From: an uncultured Novosphingobium sp.
GTDB lineage: Bacteria > Pseudomonadota > Alphaproteobacteria > Sphingomonadales > Sphingomonadaceae
NCBI GenBank assembly: GCA_946886075.1
Contig: CAMPHR010000003.1
Coordinates: 1-64,000 of the forward strand
Length of the DNA: 64,000 bases
Direction: 5' to 3'
Positions 1 through 7,949 of the stretch are shown here, piece by piece (position 1 is the first letter of the stretch; every line of letters begins with the position of its first letter). The position numbers were made by a program, and so were the translations under genes. The notes under the pieces were generated by a model. That model did no database searches. It saw only the letters and a list, made by a program, of their open reading frames with translations, and was not told the DNA's origin.

Positions 1-56
1 CCCCACCACCTCCGCTATCGCCCGCCTCACCCGGGCAACCCCAGGACATGATCGCG

Positions 57-275
57 CCGGTGCCTCGAAAGAGGCTTAAAAGGGAACATGGTAAAGGAGG
101 CACCCGCCTCCCCAAGCCAGGGCTGTCCCTGCAACTGTAAGCGGCGAGCGCGATGCACATCGCCCCTCCTCACAGGCGGGATGGGCAAGTCACTGGGCCG
201 GACGCTAAATCCTGCGAGGCCCGGGAAGGCCGTGCATCAAGCGATGACCCGCGAGCCAGGAGACCTGCCAGCGTC
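57..275 (+). ncRNA. Cobalamin (B12) riboswitch aptamer
   Basis: The leader carries the conserved blocks of the cobalamin aptamer in the right order: GGTGCC (59-64), TTAAAAGGGAA (76-86), CCCTGCAACTGTAAGCGG (the central CTG-CAAC block, from about 125), the GTCACTGG and GGGAAGG elements, and the diagnostic box GCCAGGAGACCTGCC (255-269). It lies upstream of and codirectional with a TonB-dependent receptor gene, the usual place for this riboswitch in Gram-negative bacteria. It should lower receptor expression when adenosylcobalamin or a related cobamide is abundant. Aptamer ends are approximate, and no promoter is clear in the 56 bases to its left. Confidence 0.93.
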
Positions 276-457
276 TGGTCGCTCTTGCCTTGGTCCAGGG
301 GATGGCTGCGGCACGGTAACTCCGTCTGAGCGACGAACGAGCGGCAAGAGGCCGCTTCGGTGACGTTGGCGGCCGCCTTGGGGGCGTCCGGCTGCCAGCG
401 CGCGCCGGTCGCCGTCTGGCGACAGGTCTCTTGCCGGATGTCGCCAGACGCCCGGAG
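271..457 (+). promoter_or_regulatory. Riboswitch expression platform with duplicated switch elements
   Basis: Between aptamer and receptor gene, GCGTCTGG...CTCTTGCC (271-289) recurs in imperfect form as GTCTGGCGACAGGTCTCTTGCC-like sequence at 414-435. GGCAAGAG at 343-350 can pair with CTCTTGCC at 282-289 or at 428-435. CCAGACGC at 444-451, just before the Shine-Dalgarno GGAG (454-457), can pair with GCGTCTGG at 271-278 or join the perfect 11-bp hairpin 414-424/439-449. These pairings are mutually exclusive, so this looks like a switch governing ribosome access. The repeats are seen directly; the mechanism is inferred. Confidence 0.6.
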
Positions 458-465
458 TGCATGAA

Positions 466-2487
466 GTGAAACTACCCAACCACCTCCACCGCGCCGCCTG
501 CGCGCTGACTGCCACGTTCCTCCCCCTCCCCGCCTTCGCCGCCGACGCCAACGACGCGGCCGATGACGCCAGCACCATCATCGTATTCGGCCGGGGCGAG
601 GACAAGATCGGCACCGCCCATGCAGCCAGCGAGGGCAGCGTCAGCGGCGCGGACCTTCTCGTCCGCCCGCTCCTGCGCGTCGCTGAATTGCTCGAAGCGG
701 TGCCGGGCCTGGTCGCCGCCCAGCATTCGGGCAGCGGCAAGGCCAATCAATATTTCCTGCGCGGCTTCAATCTCGACCATGGATCGGACTTCACCACCTA
801 TATCGACGGGGTTCAGATGAACTTCCGCACCCATGGCCATGGTCATGGCTATCTAGACCTCAACGGCCTCATCCCCGAAATCATCGCGCGGGAGGATTTT
901 CGCAAAGGTCCCTATCGCGCCGATGGCGGCGACTTCGCGCTGGCGGGCGCGGCCTATATGAGCACAATCGACGGCTATGACCGTCCGTGGGTCTCGGCAG
1001 AGGGCGGCTCCTTCGGCTGGCGCAGGCTGGCCACGGGCGGCACCGTGAAGGCTGGCGCGGGCAATCTCACCCTGGTCGCGCAGGCCAAGGCTTATGACGG
1101 CCCCTGGCAGGAACCGGAACGTCTGCGCCATTATGCGGGCTTCGCCAAATATGCCCTGCCAGCGGGCGCTGGCAAGATCGACGCCACGCTCCACGCCTAT
1201 CGCGCAACATGGCGCCCGACCGAGCAGATCCCCGAACGCATCATCGGCACGCCGCTTTGCCCGGACGTCTTCTGCTCGCCCGATCCGTCCGCGCGCGGCG
1301 AAACCACCCGGATCATCGGCAATATCGCCACCGTCCAGCCAACATGGCGCGCCAATCTCTATGCGCAATATTACGACTGGACGATGTTCTCCAATCCCAC
1401 CTACACCGATCCCGACGGCACCAGCGCACAAATCGAGCAGTTCGACCGCCGCTGGGTCTTGGGCTTCACCGGCGAAAAGCGTTGGGACGTTAATCCGGCG
1501 CTGCAACTGAAGCTCGGCACGGAAAACCGCTATGACGCGATCGGCAATGTCGGCGTCAATCGCACCGCCGCCCGCGCCTTTCTTTCCTCGCTTGGCCGCT
1601 ACCGCGTAAACGAAGCCTCCGCCGCCCTTTATGGTGAAGCGACGCTGACCCCGCTGCCGGGCCTCCGTCTGACCGGCGGGCTTCGCGGCGACTATTATCA
1701 TTATTCGGTCACCGCAAAGGACGCCGCCGCAGCCGCCCTTGGCGAAGGCAGCGGCTCCGACACGCTCGTCTCGCCCAAGGCCGCCATCGCTTATCAGTTG
1801 AGCCCCCGTCTTGAACTTTACGCCAATTGGGGCCGAGGCTTCCATTCCAACGATGCGCGCGGCGCGGTCAATGTCGACACGCCCGTGCCATTGCTGGTGC
1901 GCGGCACGGGCAAGGAACTGGGCGGTCGGCTTCAGCTACCCGGCTTCACCTTCACCGCGACCTATTGGTGGCTGAACGTCGGCAGCGAGTTGCGCTTCGT
2001 CGGCGATTCAAACGCGGTCGAACCCAGCGGAGCAAGCCGCCGTCACGGCTATGAACTTGTCGCCTTCTGGCGGCCGCTTCCGTGGCTCGCCTTCGATGGC
2101 AACTATACCGCCAGCCACAGCCGCTACACCAATGGCGACCATATCCCCAACGCCTTCAAGAACGCGGCGTCCGCCGGGGCCGCGATCGTGCTCGACCCAT
2201 GGGAAGCCAGCATCCGCGTCCGGCACCTCGGCCCGTCCCCTCTGATCGAGGATAATAGCGTCCGCGATTCCGGCAGCACCGTCGTCAACGCCCGTGCCGC
2301 CTGGAAGGGGAAACGCGTGCAAATCTATGCAGAACTGCTCAACATCCTTGGCAGCCGGGACAAGGATATCGCCTATTATTACGACTCCTACATTCCTGCC
2401 GCCGATCCTTCCGGACCGGTCGAAGGAAGGCTGAGCCGCGTCGTCGAACCGCGAACAGTGCGCGGCGGCGTCAAGTTCATCTTCTGA
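466..2487 (+). CDS. TonB-dependent outer-membrane receptor under B12 riboswitch
   Basis: A 673-residue TonB-dependent receptor. I chose the GTG at 466 because GGAG (454-457) sits 8 bases upstream; an in-frame GTG at 457 overlaps that GGAG. The N-terminus is a signal peptide ending near PAFA-AD. A plug domain follows (YFLRGFNLDHG, then a histidine-rich THGHGHGYLD segment), then a beta-barrel ending in an aromatic residue (KFIF). The riboswitch implies uptake of a corrinoid, a corrinoid precursor or possibly cobalt. Overall sequence is not obviously close to Escherichia coli BtuB, so I give no symbol. The plug shares its style with generic sphingomonad receptors. It is probably monocistronic, with a hairpin just after the stop. 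Confidence 0.88.
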   Translation: MKLPNHLHRAACALTATFLPLPAFAADANDAADDASTIIVFGRGEDKIGTAHAASEGSVSGADLLVRPLLRVAELLEAVPGLVAAQHSGSGKANQYFLRGFNLDHGSDFTTYIDGVQMNFRTHGHGHGYLDLNGLIPEIIAREDFRKGPYRADGGDFALAGAAYMSTIDGYDRPWVSAEGGSFGWRRLATGGTVKAGAGNLTLVAQAKAYDGPWQEPERLRHYAGFAKYALPAGAGKIDATLHAYRATWRPTEQIPERIIGTPLCPDVFCSPDPSARGETTRIIGNIATVQPTWRANLYAQYYDWTMFSNPTYTDPDGTSAQIEQFDRRWVLGFTGEKRWDVNPALQLKLGTENRYDAIGNVGVNRTAARAFLSSLGRYRVNEASAALYGEATLTPLPGLRLTGGLRGDYYHYSVTAKDAAAAALGEGSGSDTLVSPKAAIAYQLSPRLELYANWGRGFHSNDARGAVNVDTPVPLLVRGTGKELGGRLQLPGFTFTATYWWLNVGSELRFVGDSNAVEPSGASRRHGYELVAFWRPLPWLAFDGNYTASHSRYTNGDHIPNAFKNAASAGAAIVLDPWEASIRVRHLGPSPLIEDNSVRDSGSTVVNARAAWKGKRVQIYAELLNILGSRDKDIAYYYDSYIPAADPSGPVEGRLSRVVEPRTVRGGVKFIF

Positions 2488-2496
2488 TGTGTTAAG

Positions 2497-2531
2497 GCGA
2501 AGGCCGGTGCCTGATGGCATCCGGCCTTCGC
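2497..2531 (+). terminator. Hairpin after the receptor gene
   Basis: Perfect 11-bp stem GCGAAGGCCGG (2497-2507) / CCGGCCTTCGC (2521-2531), with a further TGCC/GGCA pairing inside. It starts 9 bases after the receptor stop codon. There is no T-run, so it may be a transcript-end stabiliser or a non-canonical terminator. Confidence 0.5.
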
Positions 2532-2718
2532 GATCAACAGCTTACTTAAAGAACAACAATGTTCATATAGTAACGGCCAAATAGTAATTCTTAAAACAAG
2601 TTATGATGTAGTCGGATCACTCTGGAAATTTCGGGCTATGGTTGACGCGCTTTCATCGCTGTGCAACTTTCCCCTGCGGCAATCTGGACAAAGAATCAGT
2701 TGCCAGGAGAGGATGCTA

Positions 2719-2961
2719 ATGACCCACCCACCTTTGCGGGGCGCCGTTTTTCACGCCATCTTGCGCGACTGTCTGGAATCCCAGCGCGCACCCAAGGAAA
2801 CCGAAATACAATTGATAGCCTGCAAGATCTGGCAGGACAGTTTCGCGGCCATCTCGCACAAGAACTGGCATGATCTCGTGCCGGGCAGCGAAGAATATGA
2901 ATACACCCTCAACGCCGCCCGGATGGCCTTCGGCATCCACGCCACCAACAGCGCCGCGTAA
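2719..2961 (+). CDS. Small hypothetical protein (80 aa)
   Basis: The ATG at 2719 is preceded by a strong ribosome-binding site, AGGAGAGG (2705-2712). An ATG at 2713 is in frame but too close to that site. The product has 80 residues, no signal peptide and no membrane segment. It is moderately charged and predicted mostly helical, with IQLIACKIWQDSFAAI and a C-terminal helix. I do not recognise the family. The upstream region 2540-2620 is clearly AT-richer than its surroundings and may hold the promoter. It stands alone between the riboswitch-controlled receptor and the oxidase assembly gene, so context gives no function. Confidence 0.6.
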   Translation: MTHPPLRGAVFHAILRDCLESQRAPKETEIQLIACKIWQDSFAAISHKNWHDLVPGSEEYEYTLNAARMAFGIHATNSAA

Positions 2962-3029
2962 ATTCTGCCCTCCGGGTCAATTTTCTGCCCTAATCTCCCA
3001 AACCCGTTTTAACTGACCATCTCCTTCTT

Positions 3030-3080
3030 GGGAACGATCCTCCCCCTCACGATTTGGTGACGGAAACAGAGGATCGTCCC
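3030..3080 (+). promoter_or_regulatory. Inverted repeat covering the ribosome-binding site of the CtaG-type gene
   Basis: GGGAACGATCCTC (3030-3042) pairs with GAGGATCGTCCC (3069-3080), leaving one bulged A, and an inner TCAC/GTGA pairing (3047-3050/3057-3060) extends the structure. The right arm contains the only Shine-Dalgarno-like AGAGG before the TTG start at 3083. Folding would therefore mask translation initiation. No ligand motif is recognised. Confidence 0.45.
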
Positions 3081-3082
3081 GG

Positions 3083-3826
3083 TTGGAAAATCCCGCCCCC
3101 TATTGCGGCATCGCTCCCTTGCCCGCGGAGTTGTGGACCCGGTGGAACTGGGACCCGCTATTGCTGCTATCCATCGCCGCAGCCTTGATCATTTCCCTCC
3201 GCCTCCCTCCCGCATCCCGCAAGCCGGCAATCGCCTTCACCGGCGTCTTCGCCATCCTCTACCTCTCCCCCTTCTGCGCGCTCGGCTCCGCGCTCTTCTC
3301 GGCGAGATCGGTCCATCATCTCGTCCTGATCCTGATAGCCGCCCCGCTCCTCGCCCGCGCCACAGCCAGGCTCCCCCAGCGCGGATCGCTCGCCAGCTGG
3401 ACCATCATCCAGGCGCTCATCCTCTGGTTCTGGCACGCCCCGCCAGCCTACGAGCTGGCGCTCTCCAACTTCGCCGCCTTCTGGCTGATGCAGCTCAGCA
3501 TCCTCCTCTCAGCCACCGGCTTCTGGCATGCCCTCATCCGCTCGCAACTCCCCAGCCGCATCATCGCCCTGTTCGCGACCATGATGCAGATGAGCCTTCT
3601 CGGCGCACTGCTCACCTTCGCCCAAAGCGCCATCTATCGCCCGCATTGGCTGACGACACAGGCATGGGGCATGAGCCCGCTCGATGACCAGCAACTCGCA
3701 GGCATCCTCATGTGGATCCCAGGCGGGACCATCTATCTGACCGCCGCCCTCTTCTACGCCTGGCATATCCTGGCCGAACAGCAGGATGACCGGCCCGCCT
3801 ACGTCTCCCTGGGGGACAGGGTATAA
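3083..3826 (+). CDS. ctaG: Cytochrome c oxidase assembly factor, CtaG/Caa3 type
   Basis: A 247-residue polytopic membrane protein of the CtaG_2/Caa3_CtaG family, needed in other bacteria to assemble active caa3 oxidase. It begins at TTG 3083, since no ATG or GTG fits the N-terminus. About seven hydrophobic segments are visible. Family features include HHLVLILIAAPLLARA, the WFWHAPPAYE loop, and the C-terminal GGTIYLTAALFYAWHIL helix with conserved Trp and His. Its position facing a complete caa3-type operon supports the call. Its last 28 bases overlap, in antisense, the 3' end of the cytochrome c gene on the other strand. The symbol follows the Bacillus-type CtaG, not the unrelated Cox11 also called CtaG. 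Confidence 0.85.
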   Translation: MENPAPYCGIAPLPAELWTRWNWDPLLLLSIAAALIISLRLPPASRKPAIAFTGVFAILYLSPFCALGSALFSARSVHHLVLILIAAPLLARATARLPQRGSLASWTIIQALILWFWHAPPAYELALSNFAAFWLMQLSILLSATGFWHALIRSQLPSRIIALFATMMQMSLLGALLTFAQSAIYRPHWLTTQAWGMSPLDDQQLAGILMWIPGGTIYLTAALFYAWHILAEQQDDRPAYVSLGDRV

Positions 3827-4227
3827 AGATAGGCGGCGATGTCGCGCGCTTCCTGATCGCCTATTCCCATGTTCGGCATGGCATTACCCGGCACAACTGA
3901 TTGCGGATAGCGGATCCACCGCACCAGCGCCGCCGGATCGTTGCGCAGCATCCCGGCCACCGTCTTGCGCGCAGCGAAGCCTGCGAGGGAAGGTCCCACT
4001 GCCCCACGCGACGCCGGGATGCCGGGTATCTCATGACAGGCGCTGCATTGCCGCGCCACGATCGCTCGCTTTCCCCCCGTCACGGAGCCACCGGTCAGCG
4101 CCTCCGCATGCTCTTCCTGCCTTCTCATCTCCTGCCGCTCCTGCACCACGAAGCTCCCAAGCGCCCCGACAGCGCCGCAGCCAGCCAAGCCCGCGATTAG
4201 CCACAAGCTATCCGGAATCCGCCTCAT
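3799..4227 (-). CDS. Membrane-anchored class I cytochrome c
   Basis: A 142-residue protein. The ATG at 4227 overlaps the preceding stop as ATGA and has AAGGA 8 bases upstream. An N-terminal hydrophobic segment (about residues 8-27) anchors or exports it, followed by a charged linker. A single c-type haem domain follows, with CSACH and a C-terminal NAMPNMG supplying the probable axial methionine. It is the last gene of the oxidase operon and probably carries electrons to the CuA/cytochrome c domain of subunit II, in the periplasm at the inner membrane. The gene converges on and overlaps the 3' end of the CtaG-type gene. Confidence 0.85.
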   Translation of the reverse strand: MRRIPDSLWLIAGLAGCGAVGALGSFVVQERQEMRRQEEHAEALTGGSVTGGKRAIVARQCSACHEIPGIPASRGAVGPSLAGFAARKTVAGMLRNDPAALVRWIRYPQSVVPGNAMPNMGIGDQEARDIAAYLYTLSPRET

Positions 4228-4508
4228 GCCCGACATCCTTGCAGGATGATCAAGCCGAGCGCCTGGAACATCAACGCCAGGAAGAATATGCCGACCCACA
4301 GCCGCGCGCCCCACTTTCCAAGAACCAGCCGCACCAACCTCCAAGAAGCCAAACCCGCAATCACCAGCAACATCGCAATTGCAACGCCTGGCCAATATGT
4401 GCCAGCCCGACACCCGGCATGCAGGGCAAAGCTGATCCCCTGCTGGCTCACAAACCAGAGCAGCGGAGGCCCGGCGAACAGGATCGCGTAGCGCGCGTTT
4501 CTGCTCAT
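4224..4508 (-). CDS. Small integral membrane protein of the oxidase operon
   Basis: A 94-residue protein with three predicted membrane helices (roughly residues 7-26, 41-60 and 70-90) separated by a short basic loop. It is coupled by ATGA overlaps to COX III upstream and to the cytochrome c gene downstream, so it is almost certainly co-translated with the oxidase. No family is recognised. Possible roles are a small subunit IV-like component or an assembly helper. Translational coupling on both sides argues that it is a real gene. Confidence 0.75.
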   Translation of the reverse strand: MSRNARYAILFAGPPLLWFVSQQGISFALHAGCRAGTYWPGVAIAMLLVIAGLASWRLVRLVLGKWGARLWVGIFFLALMFQALGLIILQGCRA

Positions 4509-5119
4509 GCCAGCCTCGGCGCCCAGTAGATCAGCGCATAGAGCGGCAGCCAGCTCAGCTCAACGAACCGCCAATAATTGGCATTGTCCTCCACATCGGC
4601 AAACTGCCTGTCGCCGACCTCATGCGTGTGCAACCAGATCGCCAGCACCAGCGTGTCACCCCAATCGGTGATCAGATGGACAGTGTGCAGGATCATGAGC
4701 ATCCACAGCACTGACCCATAGGCATGCTCGTCCCATCGCAGACCCAGCACCGTGAACTCAAGCGCTCGGGGTATGAACAGCAGGAACGCCGCCAGCGTCA
4801 TGATGATGATGCCGATGCGAACGGCTTTCTCGTCCTTCGCCCTCGCCTTTCCGAGCAGCCACCGGTTCGGAATTTCACTCAGCAACAGCCCGATCGTGAA
4901 GACGATGCCCCAGATAAGCTGCGGCGGCGCAAAGCCCTTTGGCGGCCAATCGGGACTGGCCACCATCAGGTAAAGATATGATCCGCCCGCGAGCAGCAAG
5001 GCGGTACCCTCAATCAGCATGAAGCCAGCATTGCCCCACCAGGCAAGGCTTGCCGGGCCATCCTTGCTGGTCGGCAATTCCGACAGATCGCCCTGAACAT
5101 AAATCGGCCGGTCGCTCAT
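4505..5119 (-). CDS. ctaE: Cytochrome c oxidase subunit III
   Basis: A 204-residue haem-copper oxidase subunit III. The start is ATG 5119, overlapping the subunit I stop as ATGA. It has five or more hydrophobic helices, with typical elements including GNAGFMLIEGTALLLAGGSY, the ALEFTVLGLRWDEHAYGS loop and the LHTVHLITD helix. It lacks metal ligands and supports the core subunit's proton uptake and stability. Length is in the short class typical of caa3-type and related bacterial oxidases rather than the 260-residue mitochondrial form. The order I-III after II agrees with a complete caa3-type operon. Confidence 0.9.
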   Translation of the reverse strand: MSDRPIYVQGDLSELPTSKDGPASLAWWGNAGFMLIEGTALLLAGGSYLYLMVASPDWPPKGFAPPQLIWGIVFTIGLLLSEIPNRWLLGKARAKDEKAVRIGIIIMTLAAFLLFIPRALEFTVLGLRWDEHAYGSVLWMLMILHTVHLITDWGDTLVLAIWLHTHEVGDRQFADVEDNANYWRFVELSWLPLYALIYWAPRLA

Positions 5120-6990
5120 GCCGGTGTCTCCGTCCGCCGCGGCCGCGTGGGCCAGAACCATGCCGTCAGCGCCAATGCCAGCGGCACCGCACCCCAGACC
5201 AAAGCCCAGGGCGTATAGATGCTCCCGACGAACAGAGCCGATGTCACCAGCGCCGCCACAAGCGGCCAGATGGAGGGACCCGGGCTCGGCTGACGATATT
5301 GGGGATTGGCGTCCACCAGGGATGTGACCAGCGCTTCCCGGCACCGGCTGGAAAGGCCCCGCATCACCGGGAAGAGCTCTAGTGGATTGTCCCACATCGG
5401 CGTCGCGCTCCGCACCACCGGCACGTCCGCAAAGGCATAGTTGGGCGGCGGCGAACTGGTCGCCCACTCCAGCGTCGATCCGCCCCACGGATCGGCCCCG
5501 GACCGTTTGCCGCGCCAATAGCTGATCAGCGCATTCGCTACGAAGATCGAAGCTCCCACGGACGCGACGACAGTCCCACCGGTCGCCACGAGGTTGAGAT
5601 CACCCCAGCCCATCTCAGGTCCATAGGTGTAGATCCGGCGCGGCATGCCCATCAACCCCAATATGTGCATGGGAAAAAAGGCAATGTTGAACCCCACCAC
5701 GATCAGCGCGCAACTGACGATGCCCCACCCGTCCGACATCAACCGCCCCGTCGCCTTGGGATACCAGTAGGTGAATGCGCCGAACAACGGAAACATCGCC
5801 CCGCCGATCAGGACATAATGCAGGTGCGCAACGACGAAATAGGTGTCGGTGAGTTGCAGGTCGAGCGGCGCCGACGCCGTCATCACCCCCGACAGCCCGC
5901 CGATCACGAACGTCAGTATGAACGCGATGATCCAGAGCAACGGCGTACGGTAATGCGGCCTACCCAGCGCGATGGTCGCGATGAAGCAGAAAATCTGGAT
6001 ACCTGCAGGCAGCGCGATCGCCATGCTGGCCGCCGTGTACAGCGCGTTGCCGACCTTCGGCAGGCCAACGGCAAACATGTGATGCACCCATAAACCGAAC
6101 GCCAGGATCGCAATGGCAAGCATCGACAGCACGACCGGCACATGCCCGAACAGGCGGCGGCGCGAAAAGGTCTCGACGATCGCCGACACGAACCCAAGCC
6201 CGGGCAAGAAGATGATATAGACTTCGGGGTGGCCGAAGAACCAGAAGAGGTGCTGGAACAGCAGCACGTCGCCGCCCCCCGCCGGGCTGAAGAAATGGGT
6301 GGACACCAGACGATCGGCAATCAGCATCGACGTCACCAGCATCACGGCAGGTAGCGCCAGGATGGTCATCACCGCCGACACCAGCATTGCCCAGAGGAAG
6401 GCGGGCATCTTCGCGAGCGTCATGCCCGGCGGCCGCATCTTCAGGATCGTGACCGCGACATTGACCGACACCGCCAGCGCAGCCACCTCCGTAAAGGTGA
6501 TCATCTGCGCCCAGATGTCGGCGCGATGACCAGGTGAATAGGATGGGCCCGACAGCGGCGGATATTCAAACCAGCCAAGATCCGGAGTCACCCCCAACGT
6601 GTGCGGCACCCAAAGCATCAGCACCCCGCCCAGGTAAAGCCAATAGCTAAAGGCATTGAGGCGCGGGAATGCCATCGTCCGCTGGCCCAGCATCAACGGC
6701 ACCAGCCACATCGCCATGGCTTCCATCACCGGCACGGACACCAGGAACAGCATGGTCGACCCATGCAGCGCGAAGGACTCATTGTAGAGCTGGGCCGTCA
6801 TCCGATGCATCTGCGGTTGGCTCAGCTGCACCCGCATGTCGATCGCCAGCAGCCCGGACAGCACCAGCAGCGCCATCGCCGTCAGCACATACCGCGCCGC
6901 GATCCGGCGAGGATTGACCGTGGTCAGAAAGCCCCAGAGGCCGGGCGGGTCTGACCAGGTGGCCTGTAGCTGCTCATGGTCCGGGCTCAT
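5116..6990 (-). CDS. ctaD: Cytochrome c oxidase subunit I
   Basis: A 624-residue catalytic subunit of an A-type haem-copper oxidase that reduces O2 to water while pumping protons. The start is ATG 6990, overlapping the subunit II stop. Visible ligands: His76 (low-spin haem a); GHPEVY at 253-258, giving the CuB His254, the D-channel Glu256 and the cross-linked Tyr258; His303-His304 (CuB); and His389 and His391 in AHLHYV (haem a3 and a). The GHPEVY glutamate marks type A1. About twelve membrane helices are present, plus a C-terminal extension with two or three hydrophobic segments (after residue 560) that resembles part of a fused subunit region. Confidence 0.96.
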   Translation of the reverse strand: MSPDHEQLQATWSDPPGLWGFLTTVNPRRIAARYVLTAMALLVLSGLLAIDMRVQLSQPQMHRMTAQLYNESFALHGSTMLFLVSVPVMEAMAMWLVPLMLGQRTMAFPRLNAFSYWLYLGGVLMLWVPHTLGVTPDLGWFEYPPLSGPSYSPGHRADIWAQMITFTEVAALAVSVNVAVTILKMRPPGMTLAKMPAFLWAMLVSAVMTILALPAVMLVTSMLIADRLVSTHFFSPAGGGDVLLFQHLFWFFGHPEVYIIFLPGLGFVSAIVETFSRRRLFGHVPVVLSMLAIAILAFGLWVHHMFAVGLPKVGNALYTAASMAIALPAGIQIFCFIATIALGRPHYRTPLLWIIAFILTFVIGGLSGVMTASAPLDLQLTDTYFVVAHLHYVLIGGAMFPLFGAFTYWYPKATGRLMSDGWGIVSCALIVVGFNIAFFPMHILGLMGMPRRIYTYGPEMGWGDLNLVATGGTVVASVGASIFVANALISYWRGKRSGADPWGGSTLEWATSSPPPNYAFADVPVVRSATPMWDNPLELFPVMRGLSSRCREALVTSLVDANPQYRQPSPGPSIWPLVAALVTSALFVGSIYTPWALVWGAVPLALALTAWFWPTRPRRTETPA

Positions 6991-7949
6991 CGCAGCGTCT
7001 CCAGATAGCGGGCGACGGCCTCGGCGTCCTGCGGCGAAAGGTCGCTGGGCGGCATGGAGGTTCCCGGCTTCATCGCCTGCGGCTGGATGATCCATCCTCT
7101 CAGGCTGCCGTGCGTCATGGCGGCGGTCCCGGCAGCAATCGTCCGCCGGGATGCGACATGGGTAAGGTCAGGGCCGACCCGTCCCCCCGCTTGCGTTCCG
7201 CGCACCTGATGGCAAACCGCGCAGCTACCGCCTTCCATGATCCTGCGTCCGGCGGCTACTCCGCGTCCCGCCACAGCAGGCCGCGCCTGTCCGGCAAGCC
7301 AGCGCTCAAAGTCGGCGACTGGCTCGACTTTCACCGCCAGGGCCATGTTGGCATGCTGGGTTCCGCAAAATTCGGCACATTGCCCCCTGAACCAGCCAAC
7401 CTTGCGCGCCGTCACGGTCATCCTGTTTGTCTTGCCCGGTATCATGTCCATCTTGCCCGCGAGATTGGGCACCCAGAAGCTGTGGATCACATCGGCCGCG
7501 CGCAGTTCCAGCAGCACCGGCACAGCAGCGGGCAGATGGAGCTCATTAGCCGTCTCTATCCACCGCCCGTTCCCCGCCTGATATTCGATGCGCCACCACC
7601 ATTGATGCCCGGTGATGCGCACCTGCATCGTCTCCTGCGGTCTTTGCCCCAATGTCCGGTCGGCAAGGAAGCTGGCGATCACCAGCAGGATGAGACCGAT
7701 CAGGATGAAGCCGACCCACCCCGCCATCAGCTTGTGGAAAGGCTGTTCAACCGGCAGCGCCGCCGATCGTCTGCGGATCAGCCCCCAGCCTAGGAACAAG
7801 ACAACCAGCAGATAGGCGATGCCGCACACCCACATCATCAGCTGGAACAAGGTCACCAGCGTCGCGGCCTGATCGCCTGCTGCATGCATTGCTGATTGCT
7901 GTCCGGCGCACCCGGCCAGCAGCAGGGAGAAAATCACCAAACCCCTCAT
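6987..7949 (-). CDS. ctaC: Cytochrome c oxidase subunit II with fused cytochrome c domain (caa3 type)
   Basis: A 320-residue subunit II. The start is ATG 7949, overlapping the upstream stop as ATGA. A lipoprotein signal (SLLLAGC14) is followed by two membrane helices (about 32-57 and 75-96) and a cupredoxin domain. The CuA ligands are His156, Cys191, Glu193, Cys195, His199 and Met202, all visible in VIHSFW and CAEFCGTQHANM. A C-terminal class I cytochrome c domain follows, with CAVCH at 243-247 and a methionine near SMPP. The fusion defines a caa3-type oxidase that can take electrons directly from small cytochromes, two of which are encoded in the same operon. Confidence 0.96.
   Translation of the reverse strand: MRGLVIFSLLLAGCAGQQSAMHAAGDQAATLVTLFQLMMWVCGIAYLLVVLFLGWGLIRRRSAALPVEQPFHKLMAGWVGFILIGLILLVIASFLADRTLGQRPQETMQVRITGHQWWWRIEYQAGNGRWIETANELHLPAAVPVLLELRAADVIHSFWVPNLAGKMDMIPGKTNRMTVTARKVGWFRGQCAEFCGTQHANMALAVKVEPVADFERWLAGQARPAVAGRGVAAGRRIMEGGSCAVCHQVRGTQAGGRVGPDLTHVASRRTIAAGTAAMTHGSLRGWIIQPQAMKPGTSMPPSDLSPQDAEAVARYLETLR

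Noticed and set aside
853..1845. 330-codon frame opposite the B12-linked receptor
   Set aside because: Gly/Ala-rich low-complexity translation with no start signal; the receptor on the plus strand accounts for the region.
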